From the NCBI GenBank assembly GCA_029782365.1, contig JAKOUW010000202.1, forward strand, positions 1-64,000: a stretch of 64,000 nucleotides of DNA, in the 5' to 3' direction. Positions 24,479-32,817 of this stretch are shown here, in pieces. The notes beneath the pieces were generated by a model. The model worked only from the letters and a program-made list of their open reading frames with translations. It was not told where the DNA came from and did not search any database. How positions within the stretch are numbered: position 1 is the stretch's first letter; every line of letters begins with the position of its first letter. The position numbers and the translations under genes are program-made. Source of the stretch: Chloroflexota bacterium (GTDB lineage Bacteria > Chloroflexota > Anaerolineae > Anaerolineales > UBA4823).

Positions 24479-25962
24479 GGCACTGCTCCCTGGGCTTGAA
24501 TCTGGCTGGTATGATCGGCGCAGGTGCACGCACGCAGGCGAGTCGAACCCTGCACCAGAAAACCCTGGTAAGCTTCTGACCCCTCTTCGACATGCCACCG
24601 TTCAAATTGAAAAGGGATTGCCCCGCCAGCGGGTATCCATTCTCCATTATACTTGCGGGCGATGTGTACGTGAGTGCCGGTTGCCCGCCCACCTTCGCAG
24701 GAAGGGTGGCCCACCGGGTCGCCTGTTTTTAATCGCTGACCCAGACTGGTGCGTCCATCCGTCGCAATATGCAGGTAAAAGATCACCCAACCGGTGCGCT
24801 CATCGCCATCGCCGTCCAGGTCAAGCACCACGATACCTGTGTCCGTGCGCGCCACCACTCCATCCGCCACAGCCGTAGCCCAAAGGGTTGTTTGCACACA
24901 ACCACCTGTCTCTGCGCCCGGTGCAAAATCCACTGCCGCCAGGGGATCGCCATCTCCCCAACCGGTGTGCGGCCCGCCGGTGTACGCCCAGGTTGCCCCG
25001 GGTAAAAACGGGAAAGCAAAAGCAGGCTGCTGCAGACTGCCCGGAAGGTGGGGCTGTTGGTTCGCCCAGGGATCGCCAAAGATTTTCCGGTATGTAGCCG
25101 CAAAACCAGCTTCACTGGTCGCCAAAGCATACCCTTCTGCGGACAGGCGGCGAGAAAAATACCACTGCAGAGCCACGGTAGCTGCATTTTGCCATGGATC
25201 AGGGCGCTCTGTGCGGCTGTTCTGCAAGTCAAAAGTCTTTAAAGCGCCGCTGCGCCAGGCGTAATAGCCATTGTTCAAGGTATTGGCCGCCCACACCAAC
25301 TGAAGGTACATGCCCTGGTAATCCACCTGGGCGACATCGCCCAGGTGATACCCCTGGCGGCCGGCCGGCGGCGTGGGGTTGGTGAGCGCCCCTGCCTGGT
25401 ATTCTAACAAGGCGAGCAGAAGACGTGGGCTGACGCTGTAATTCCTCGCCACCAGTTCAACGATTTGCGCTCCACTGCGGTTATCTCCGGAAGCATATTC
25501 AATATAACTCTTCAACCAGCCCGGGTATTGGTTGACCAATTGTGTGGCCGAAAATCCGATTTCCGCCGGTCCATTCACAAACAGGCTGTCTGGCAGTATC
25601 TGGTAGGGCGTGCCCCAGAATGGAGCGTAGTAAATCGGTATTTTCATCGGCATGCCTGGCGGCATGGTGGTAGTTTGTTCTGGGATAAACGGATTGGCTT
25701 TGCGTATCTCTGCGACCGTGGTATTGAAGTGCGCTGCCAGTGAAGACAATGTATCGCCAGTTTGGGCTGTATAATCCACCAGTTCACCAGGCGCATACGG
25801 CGGGCGCGTTGGAAATGGAGGCGTGGTGGGAATGGGAGTATCTGCAGGCAGGGCATCTGTCGTCTGCAGGCCGCTCTGATCCTGGGCTGCGCTGCAGGCG
25901 CTCAGCAGCAGGCACAGGACTATGCCAATATGAGAGAACAGTAAGCGCCGCCGCATCGTCAT
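24475..25962 (-). CDS. LysM-M23 lipoprotein, paralogue 1
   Basis: 495 residues from ATG 25962 (ATGA overlap with the gene before it). Lipobox LLSAC gives Cys23. LysM at about 60-110 (AQTGDTLSSLAAHFN). A helical middle region (about 165-330) contains VSPRLLLALLEYQAG, reminiscent of the Glu helix of lytic transglycosylases. The C-terminal M23-type domain has LAAVDF, FYLHIA and THVHIARKYNGEW, and a DLDGDGDERTGW loop that looks calcium-binding. Probably an outer-face cell-wall hydrolase or binder. Homologous along its length to the proteins at 27621 and 29210. Confidence 0.85.
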   Translation of the reverse strand: MTMRRRLLFSHIGIVLCLLLSACSAAQDQSGLQTTDALPADTPIPTTPPFPTRPPYAPGELVDYTAQTGDTLSSLAAHFNTTVAEIRKANPFIPEQTTTMPPGMPMKIPIYYAPFWGTPYQILPDSLFVNGPAEIGFSATQLVNQYPGWLKSYIEYASGDNRSGAQIVELVARNYSVSPRLLLALLEYQAGALTNPTPPAGRQGYHLGDVAQVDYQGMYLQLVWAANTLNNGYYAWRSGALKTFDLQNSRTERPDPWQNAATVALQWYFSRRLSAEGYALATSEAGFAATYRKIFGDPWANQQPHLPGSLQQPAFAFPFLPGATWAYTGGPHTGWGDGDPLAAVDFAPGAETGGCVQTTLWATAVADGVVARTDTGIVVLDLDGDGDERTGWVIFYLHIATDGRTSLGQRLKTGDPVGHPSCEGGRATGTHVHIARKYNGEWIPAGGAIPFQFERWHVEEGSEAYQGFLVQGSTRLRACTCADHTSQIQAQGAVP

Positions 25963-27611
25963 TGTTCTTTCAAATAATCCCACATCCGCAAGGCAATCTC
26001 GGTCATGGCTGGCTCGATCTGCTCGTATTTTAGCGGCTGGTCACCTGGGTAGGCAAAAACATCTGCGACGTACGAACGGTCGCCGCTTGTTGTGGGAATG
26101 GTGAACACGGCTGCGTCCGCCACAATCAGGCGTGGATCCGTGACAGTGCCACGCTTGTTATACACCGGGTAGTTGGCAGGCAGAAATTTGTGCAGCACCC
26201 CCAGGCGCAAATCATCGCCTGGAGTATAAAATTTGAGGTGCTCCAGCATAATACGCCGCCCGGCGGGCTGGATGAAACGGCCTGTGTACAGGCCTTCGAA
26301 TAATCCTGCGATCTCCCAGGCGGTAGAATGACGGCCAAACACATCCGTGTGCGGGGCGCCCCATTCGACCAGCGTGCGGGTAATATCCAGGTGACTTTGC
26401 ACAATGCTGTCCAATAAGCTGGAGGTAGCTGCCTCCTCGGATGCCACCAATGAGGCCCGCAGAAGTTGGGCATATGTGCGGCCGCCGATGCCATCAGCCA
26501 ACATCGTTTCATCCACCGCCAGCCCGCGCTTTTCGAGCGATTTGAAGAAAAGCATGGCAATCGGGACTTTGATCACAGACGCCGGGTGCAGGCCGATACG
26601 CTCGGTACGGGCATATACAACCCGCCCTTCCAATTCTTTCAGCAGGATGCGCCATTCGCCGCCAGTTTGCTGGATAACCGCATCGATCGCTGCTGCCAAC
26701 TGCGTTTCACGGGGGCCAGGATCTATCAGCGGAACTTTCCGGCGGATGACATCAAAGCCTCCATAACCAGTCAGGCCGAGCTTGTAATTGCGCCGATCAG
26801 TCCAAACGCCAAACTGCCCACGATCGGGGGCATCTGGGTCATACAACAGCACCTCATCAATTTTGTAACCCTTCTCGGTTTGAAAGTTGGTCACAGAGTA
26901 CGGACGGCCCAATTCATCCAACCGAGCCACAACCAGCATATGCTCAAAACTGCCAGCCGGACCGGCATACAAATAGAGAAAGTCCCCCACCTTCAAAGGG
27001 TAGGCTTTGAAGTCGAATTTTGCTATCGAATCGTCTGTGTGGAACCACTCAAACTGATCAACCGGGAAAGTGCGCTCCAGAACACCGCGCCCCTGGTCAG
27101 GGCGCGGGTTCAGCAGCCAAAAATCGTGCAAATCGGTGTATTGGGAAATAAAACCAGCCCGCCGCAGTGTAACTGCCGATAAAGGTCCGCAGACACTGGC
27201 TGGATGGCCGTCATTTTTGATATACCCCAAGGAACGGGCTACCCGAATCGCCGCCGGTTCATCCAGAGCAATGTACTGGCGAGCCGAGGCCACCAGGCGC
27301 TCTCGCTGGTCAGCCGAATAAACTGATTGAAAAGCAGGGCCAGCGGGAGTGGCGGTGGCAGGCTCTACAACCTCGGTTGGAATGGGTTGGTTTGTGGGCG
27401 CAGGAGTGGTAGATGTGGGGGTTGGCGCAACAATGGTTGCCGTAGTTGTCGGTATGACAGCTTGTGAAGCAGTCATGGATGGCGTCCACACAGGCGCGAA
27501 AGGCGTGTTCGTTTGTACGGTGGTTTGCAACGGCTGACAGGCATCAACAACCACCGCAGCTCCGAGCAGGCCAAGAGCTTTTAGAAAAAACCGGCGAGAC
27601 AGGCGTGCCAT
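25959..27611 (-). CDS. Lipoprotein with Cys-peptidase-like and class A beta-lactamase-like domains
   Basis: 550 residues. The N-terminus SRRFFLKALGLLGAAVVV resembles a Tat-type signal with a lipobox (DAC, Cys25). A Thr/Pro linker runs ~45-92. Domain 1 (~100-290) has VCGPLSAVTLRRAG (Cys141) and SFEHMLVVARLD (His224), consistent with a papain-like/C39-type fold. Domain 2 (~300-550) is a beta-lactamase/transpeptidase-like serine hydrolase with S345-x-x-K348 (PASVIKVP) and KRGT near residue 495. It may cut or edit peptidoglycan stems rather than destroy antibiotics; activity cannot be read from sequence. Sits between LysM-M23 paralogues in one operon. Confidence 0.75.
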   Translation of the reverse strand: MARLSRRFFLKALGLLGAAVVVDACQPLQTTVQTNTPFAPVWTPSMTASQAVIPTTTATIVAPTPTSTTPAPTNQPIPTEVVEPATATPAGPAFQSVYSADQRERLVASARQYIALDEPAAIRVARSLGYIKNDGHPASVCGPLSAVTLRRAGFISQYTDLHDFWLLNPRPDQGRGVLERTFPVDQFEWFHTDDSIAKFDFKAYPLKVGDFLYLYAGPAGSFEHMLVVARLDELGRPYSVTNFQTEKGYKIDEVLLYDPDAPDRGQFGVWTDRRNYKLGLTGYGGFDVIRRKVPLIDPGPRETQLAAAIDAVIQQTGGEWRILLKELEGRVVYARTERIGLHPASVIKVPIAMLFFKSLEKRGLAVDETMLADGIGGRTYAQLLRASLVASEEAATSSLLDSIVQSHLDITRTLVEWGAPHTDVFGRHSTAWEIAGLFEGLYTGRFIQPAGRRIMLEHLKFYTPGDDLRLGVLHKFLPANYPVYNKRGTVTDPRLIVADAAVFTIPTTSGDRSYVADVFAYPGDQPLKYEQIEPAMTEIALRMWDYLKEQ

Positions 27612-27620
27612 GTCAATCGA

Positions 27621-29204
27621 CTAAGGATTCCTCGTCCGTAAGATACGCGATTCGAATGAGCCGTACATACTGGCTGTGACAGTATCGCCATTGCGGGTTA
27701 GCGTCCCCAGGTATGGATCTGTACCGGCATGCGCAATCCAACCATCCAAATTAAATGGCAGTGGCCCATCAGCAGCCACCCATTCCCCGTTGTATTTTCG
27801 GGCAATATGCACATGGGTGCCAGTGGCTACACCGCCTTCGCAGGAGGGATGCCCCAGCAAATCGCCCATCTGGACGGAAGCACCCACTTCAATGCGATCT
27901 TTGGTCGCCAGGTGCAGATAGAGTATATCCCAACCGGTGCGCTCATCGCCATCTCCATCAATATCAACCATCACTACCCCATTGCCTGAGCGCACCACAA
28001 GCCCGGCAGTAGAAGCCAGCACCCAGGCCGGCGATTCGACGCAGCCGGAGACATCCCGCGCAGGGGAAAAATCCAGAGCGGCGCGCGAGCCATCGTGTTC
28101 CCAGGCGCCGTGCGGCCCGCCGGTGTAGCTCCACAATTGACCGATGAAGAAAGGCAAGATCAGCGGCGGCTGCTCCACTCCAACCGGGAAAAGCGGCTCG
28201 ACGGTTTGCGCGCGCTGCCAGGCATCGCCAAACATTTTATTGTACAACTGCATAAAGCCATGATCCGGGTCGAGGGCCGCTACCCAATCATTCAAGTTGA
28301 AGGCGCGGGCGAAATAATATTGCAGCGCAACTGTGCCAGCATTCAGGCCTGGCGCCAACCGGGCTGATACATCATCGGGAAATTGGATCTGGGTGATGCT
28401 CCCATCGCGCCAGCCATAATACCCAATCGAAAGCTGGTTGACCGCCCAGATCAGTTGGGCATACAATCCTTTCCGGCTGGCTTTCAAGTAGCCCAGCGGG
28501 TAGTCGGTAGCCACCAGGCTGTTAGGTTCACCATACACCCAGCCGCTCTGAAATTCAAGGATCGCCAACAACAAGCGAGGGTTTATCGAGTTTTCGATGG
28601 AAATGCGCTGGATAATTTGAGCACCGCTGGTCCATTCTGTACTCCCCAGCCACTCTGAATAACGGCTCAGGTGTCCGCCTGCCTGGCTGACAAACGCCTG
28701 GATATCGAAGTCGCTGGCAGATGGCGAATTCACCAGCTCGCTGTCAGGCAGCAAATGGACTGCTGAGGTTGTATTGGACAAACCGTGGGGAATGATCAGG
28801 AGCTGATTGGCTGGCATCAATCCTTCGGCCTTGATATCCACCGGTGAGGTAATTGCAGATGGATCCACATCAAAGCGCTTCGCGACTGCCTGGAGGGTGT
28901 CACCGGACTGGACATAATACAACACCGGAGTGATATTAGGATCGATGGTCGGGGCCGGTCTGGTGGGAGCTGGCGTCGGAGGCGGGCCGCCAACCACGAT
29001 GGGTTGGTCGGTGGGAAAAATCAACTCGGGCGTTATGGTAGCAAATGGTAAACCAGTCGGCGACGAACCGCGGCCAGAGGTGGAAAAAATCGGATCGGAA
29101 GCAGTCAGCATACCCACTGCACAGGCCAGGTTCGAACTAACCAACGCCAACAACATGACCAGCCATGCCAGCTTATGTAAGATTGGGCTGTTTTTTCTAA
29201 CCAT
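27621..29204 (-). CDS. LysM-M23 lipoprotein, paralogue 2
   Basis: 527 residues. Lipobox SNLAC gives Cys28, followed by a Pro/Thr linker. LysM at about 100-150 (YVQSGDTLQAVAKRFD). The middle helical region has INPRLLLAILEFQSGW, then LIWAVNQLSIGYYGWRDG. The C-terminal M23-type domain has RAALDFSP, LYLHLA and THVHIARKYNGEW plus the DIDGDGDERTGW loop. Same domain order as paralogues 1 and 3, so this is a tandem duplication with divergence. ATG at 29204 lies 5 bases downstream of the stop of paralogue 3. Confidence 0.85.
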   Translation of the reverse strand: MVRKNSPILHKLAWLVMLLALVSSNLACAVGMLTASDPIFSTSGRGSSPTGLPFATITPELIFPTDQPIVVGGPPPTPAPTRPAPTIDPNITPVLYYVQSGDTLQAVAKRFDVDPSAITSPVDIKAEGLMPANQLLIIPHGLSNTTSAVHLLPDSELVNSPSASDFDIQAFVSQAGGHLSRYSEWLGSTEWTSGAQIIQRISIENSINPRLLLAILEFQSGWVYGEPNSLVATDYPLGYLKASRKGLYAQLIWAVNQLSIGYYGWRDGSITQIQFPDDVSARLAPGLNAGTVALQYYFARAFNLNDWVAALDPDHGFMQLYNKMFGDAWQRAQTVEPLFPVGVEQPPLILPFFIGQLWSYTGGPHGAWEHDGSRAALDFSPARDVSGCVESPAWVLASTAGLVVRSGNGVVMVDIDGDGDERTGWDILYLHLATKDRIEVGASVQMGDLLGHPSCEGGVATGTHVHIARKYNGEWVAADGPLPFNLDGWIAHAGTDPYLGTLTRNGDTVTASMYGSFESRILRTRNP

Positions 29205-29209
29205 TTTGC

Positions 29210-30802
29210 TCAGCGACTGATCGTGCTCTCTTCACGAAAAGCATTCCAGGCTTCAATTTCCGTGCCATCTTTTACCAAAAAGCCATTATATTCCTGCCCG
29301 GTGCCTCGAGACACCCAGCCGTCCAGGATGAACGGCAGTCCTTGGTCTGCAGGTATCCATTCCCCATTATAACGCCGGGCCAGGTGCAGGTGTGTTGCCT
29401 GAGAAACGCCGCCCTCACAGGAGGGGTGTCCAATTCGTTCGCCGGCCTGCAGATACGCGCCAACCTGTACCCTATCACGACTCTCGGTGTGCATATACAA
29501 TACTGTCCAGCCGGTTTGTTCGTATCCATCGGCGCTGCGCGGGCCGGAAACATCTAAATCCTGCACCACAGCGCCATTGCCAGCGCGGACAATCAACCCG
29601 CTGGCGACCGCCACAACCCAGGCATCGCTTTCGGTGCAGCCGCGTTCACCGCCGGGCGGGGCAAAATCCAACGCCGCCCAGGCTGAACCATCCGACCATC
29701 CGCCGTGCGGTCCACCGGTGAAGGACCATATCGCCCCAGGTTCAAATGGAAGCTGCATGTCAGGTTGTTTCAATTCAGCAGGAAGAATCGGGTCTACTGC
29801 CCGGCTGAAAGGGAAACCGAACATATTCATGTATTTTGCATAAAAGCCTTTATCCGACACATCGGCGTCCCAGCGATCACGGTTGTCAAACATAGAAAAT
29901 AAATGCTGCACACCTGCTGTTCCAGCATTTATGGCAGGGTTCACACCCACCGCACTGCCATCCACCAACAGCCAGCTTTTGACAGCATTGACGCGCCAAC
30001 GATAATATCCCAGGTTCAACTGGTTGGCAGCCCAGGCAAGTTGGCGGTACAGCCCTTTGCGCCAGCTCTCGATATTGGCAATTGGGTAATCTTTGGTCGC
30101 CGGGTCGGGATTGGAACGTGACACCCAGCCGCTGCGATATTCCAAAACTGCCAGGAGCAGGCGCGGACTGACAGAATATTCTTGCGCTACGCGCAGCAAG
30201 ATATCCGGCCCGGCTGCCTGACTGCCATCCACCTCTTCGTGGTAACCAGCCAAGAAACCACCCGCCGCCCGCGCGTACGCTAACGCGTCGAACCCCACGC
30301 TGCCTGGGCCATTCACCAACTCAGAGTCAGGCAGGATTTTGAACGCCGCGCCGATATCGCCGGCTTGAGGCTGTGGCACACGAATCACCTGGCCCGGTGA
30401 GATGACATTCAGGTCGCTTAATTGATTGGCGATCGCCAGGCCTTGCAAACTGACGCCAAAATATTGGGCGATGCCAGCCAACGAGTCTCCTGGTTGGACG
30501 GTGTATTGTTCTTCGACACTGTGCTGTGCCGGCTCGAAATGCGGCGCATCGGCCGTTGGTGTAAATTGAGGCAAAACTGGTGTCGAAATTGGCACAAGAC
30601 TTTCCGCCTGTGTCGGCGCAGCGCTGTGCGCCAGGGCTGTTTGTACCAAACCAGGGTCGCTAGCGGCTGGCGCATCCGGGGTTCCGCCAGCACCAGGGCG
30701 CAGGCAGGCAGTTCCGACAGCCACGAGAAATAACGGTAAGAACACCACCCAAAAAGTGGGGGGATGCCTGTGTGCCTTGCTGTGCGCCATACTATATTGC
30801 AT
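29210..30802 (-). CDS. LysM-M23 lipoprotein, paralogue 3 (first of the operon)
   Basis: 530 residues from ATG 30802 (AAGG five bases upstream). Lipobox VGTAC gives Cys33. LysM at about 98-140 (YTVQPGDSLAGIAQYFG). The middle region has VSPRLLLAVLEYRSGW. The M23-type domain has WAALDFAPP, LYMHTES and THLHLARRYNGEW. In place of the acidic DGDGD loop there is DLDVSGPRSADGYEQTGW, so the calcium-like site is lost. It diverges from the small membrane protein at 30872; the short gap holds the promoters. Confidence 0.85.
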   Translation of the reverse strand: MQYSMAHSKAHRHPPTFWVVFLPLFLVAVGTACLRPGAGGTPDAPAASDPGLVQTALAHSAAPTQAESLVPISTPVLPQFTPTADAPHFEPAQHSVEEQYTVQPGDSLAGIAQYFGVSLQGLAIANQLSDLNVISPGQVIRVPQPQAGDIGAAFKILPDSELVNGPGSVGFDALAYARAAGGFLAGYHEEVDGSQAAGPDILLRVAQEYSVSPRLLLAVLEYRSGWVSRSNPDPATKDYPIANIESWRKGLYRQLAWAANQLNLGYYRWRVNAVKSWLLVDGSAVGVNPAINAGTAGVQHLFSMFDNRDRWDADVSDKGFYAKYMNMFGFPFSRAVDPILPAELKQPDMQLPFEPGAIWSFTGGPHGGWSDGSAWAALDFAPPGGERGCTESDAWVVAVASGLIVRAGNGAVVQDLDVSGPRSADGYEQTGWTVLYMHTESRDRVQVGAYLQAGERIGHPSCEGGVSQATHLHLARRYNGEWIPADQGLPFILDGWVSRGTGQEYNGFLVKDGTEIEAWNAFREESTISR

Positions 30803-30835
30803 TCTACCTTATTTCAAGCCGGGATTAGGAGAAGG

Positions 30836-30841
30836 TATAAT
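30836..30841 (+). promoter_or_regulatory. -10 element of the small membrane protein gene
   Basis: TATAAT 31 bases before the TTG at 30872. The -35 region is weak. Confidence 0.4.
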
Positions 30842-30871
30842 TAAAAGAACTGCAATCCAGGAGGTTGATAC

Positions 30872-31180
30872 TTGAGTGGATTAAATTTTGTCTTCAAAAT
30901 TATTCGCAATTTGCTCGTAACGGTAATTCTGGTCACCGTTTCCCTGGCGCTCCTCGGTTATTTTCTGGCCGGACGGGCTGGATTTGTCAACGGCGCCAGT
31001 TGGGGCGTTTTATTGGGATCAGTCGGCGGGATTTACAGCAGCGCCGTGCTGGTATTGGCCAATTCAGGCCGGGATTATTCAGGAAGATTCGGAGCGTGGT
31101 GGATTAAGCAAGAAACAGAAGGGGACGGGAAACCTCCGTCTGAAGAACCAGCGCACTCTCAATGGCCGGTAAAACACTGA
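30872..31180 (+). CDS. Small two-helix membrane protein
   Basis: 102 residues. It starts with TTG, decided by a perfect AGGAGG seven bases upstream. Two hydrophobic segments (about 12-35 and 40-65) and a charged Pro/Glu-rich C-terminal tail. Hydrophobicity resembles small accessory membrane proteins, but no family is recognised. FtcD follows 80 bases downstream on the same strand. Confidence 0.7.
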   Translation: MSGLNFVFKIIRNLLVTVILVTVSLALLGYFLAGRAGFVNGASWGVLLGSVGGIYSSAVLVLANSGRDYSGRFGAWWIKQETEGDGKPPSEEPAHSQWPVKH

Positions 31181-31260
31181 GCTAATCCAAGCATGCTCGA
31201 CACGCAGCGAAAACAGACAGCTTCACGATCAATTATTATTCATTCCAAAAAAGAGAACCT

Positions 31261-32817
31261 ATGACACAACCTATTGTCGAATGCATTGCTAATTACTCAG
31301 AAGCGCGCCGCCCTGAAGTGGTGGAGGCGATCATGGAGGCGATTCGTTCTGTTGCGGGCGCGCACATCTTAGACCGCCATTCCGATTCTGATCACAACCG
31401 CACTGTGCTCACATTCGCCGGTGCGCCGCCTGCGGTAGAAGAAGCAGCGTTTCGTTCTATCGCCAAGGCAGCCGAGTTGATCAACCTTGATGAACATCGC
31501 GGCGAACACCCGCGCATTGGCGCTACCGATGTGGTGCCTTTTGTGCCGATCTCTGGCATCAGCATGAGCGAATGTGTAGAAATCGCCCGGCGGCTGGGTT
31601 TACGGGTCGGGAAAGAACTGGGTATTGCTGTGTACTTGTACGAAGAAGCAGCCACCCGTCCAGAACGCCAAAACCTGGAAAACATCCGCCGCGGCCAATA
31701 CGAAGCTCTGAAACAAGAAATCGGCGTCAAACCTGAACGCGCTCCAGATTTCGGCCCAAACTGGGTCGGCCCTGCTGGAGCGACCGTGATCGGAGCTCGC
31801 CAGCCGCTGGTAGCCTTTAATGTATACCTCACCACAAACGAATTGGATATCGCCAAGAAAATCGCTCAAGCGGTGCGCCATTCCTCCGGAGGTATGCGTT
31901 ACGCAAAGGCTCTGGGACTCTTAGTGGATGGGCGAGCGCAGGTTTCGATGAACCTGACCAACTATCGCAGTACGCCCATCCATCGCGTGGTTGAATTGAT
32001 CCGCCGCGAAGCCGGTCGGTATGGAGTGGGCATTCACCACTCTGAACTGGTTGGCCTGGTGCCTCAAGAAGCGCTCGTGGACAGCGCTGTTTGGTATATG
32101 CAGCTCGACCAGTTCGAACGAGGCCAAATTCTGGAACTGCGCCTGAACGCCGCCTTGCAAGAGATTGGCACCAACTCGGCGCCAGAACCGGTCTCGTCAG
32201 GTGACTTTTTGGACGCCTTAGCTGCCGGGACAGCCGCGCCCGGAGGCGGCTCGGCGGCAGCCTACAGCGGAGCAGCGGCGGCGGCTCTGGTCGCCATGGT
32301 TGCCCGCCTGACGATTGGCAAGAAAAAATATGCTGCTGCCGAAGAAAGCATGAAAAAGATTGTTGAACAGGCCGAAGCACTGCGCAGCACCCTGTTTGCC
32401 GGCGTCGCCAAAGATGCCGCCGCTTATGAAGCCGTCATGCAGGCGCTAAAACTGCCCAAATCTACCCCTGAACAAGAGTCTGCCCGCAAGGCACACCTGG
32501 AGCAGGCGACCTTGGGTGCCATGCATACCCCACTAGAGACGGCCAACCAGGCGGTCCAGGTCTTAGAATTGGCTCAGGCGGTGGTTGAACAAGGCAATCT
32601 CAATGCCATCAGTGATGGCGGGAGCGCCGCGGCACTGGCTCGGGCCGCCTTAGATGGAGCTGCGCTCAACGTGCGTATCAATGCCAACAGTCTCGCCGAT
32701 CGCACCCTGGCTCAGCCGCTCTTAACCGAACTGGCGAAACTGCAAAAGCGCGCCGGTGAGCTGGAAATGCATATCCAGGCAGCCCTGGTTGAAAGAGGCG
32801 GGCTGGGTCAGGGATGA
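31261..32817 (+). CDS. ftcD: Glutamate formiminotransferase / formiminotetrahydrofolate cyclodeaminase
   Basis: 518 residues in two fused domains. Residues 1-~300 are the formiminotransferase (VECIANYSEAR, DRHSDSDHNRTVLTF, GEHPRIGATDVVPFVP). Residues ~315-518 are the cyclodeaminase (FLDALAAGTAAPGGGSAAA). Together they transfer the formimino group from formiminoglutamate to tetrahydrofolate and deaminate it to 5,10-methenyl-THF, linking histidine (or purine) breakdown to one-carbon metabolism. No hut genes lie nearby. The end overlaps the CapA-like gene by four bases (ATGA). Confidence 0.93.
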   Translation: MTQPIVECIANYSEARRPEVVEAIMEAIRSVAGAHILDRHSDSDHNRTVLTFAGAPPAVEEAAFRSIAKAAELINLDEHRGEHPRIGATDVVPFVPISGISMSECVEIARRLGLRVGKELGIAVYLYEEAATRPERQNLENIRRGQYEALKQEIGVKPERAPDFGPNWVGPAGATVIGARQPLVAFNVYLTTNELDIAKKIAQAVRHSSGGMRYAKALGLLVDGRAQVSMNLTNYRSTPIHRVVELIRREAGRYGVGIHHSELVGLVPQEALVDSAVWYMQLDQFERGQILELRLNAALQEIGTNSAPEPVSSGDFLDALAAGTAAPGGGSAAAYSGAAAAALVAMVARLTIGKKKYAAAEESMKKIVEQAEALRSTLFAGVAKDAAAYEAVMQALKLPKSTPEQESARKAHLEQATLGAMHTPLETANQAVQVLELAQAVVEQGNLNAISDGGSAAALARAALDGAALNVRINANSLADRTLAQPLLTELAKLQKRAGELEMHIQAALVERGGLGQG

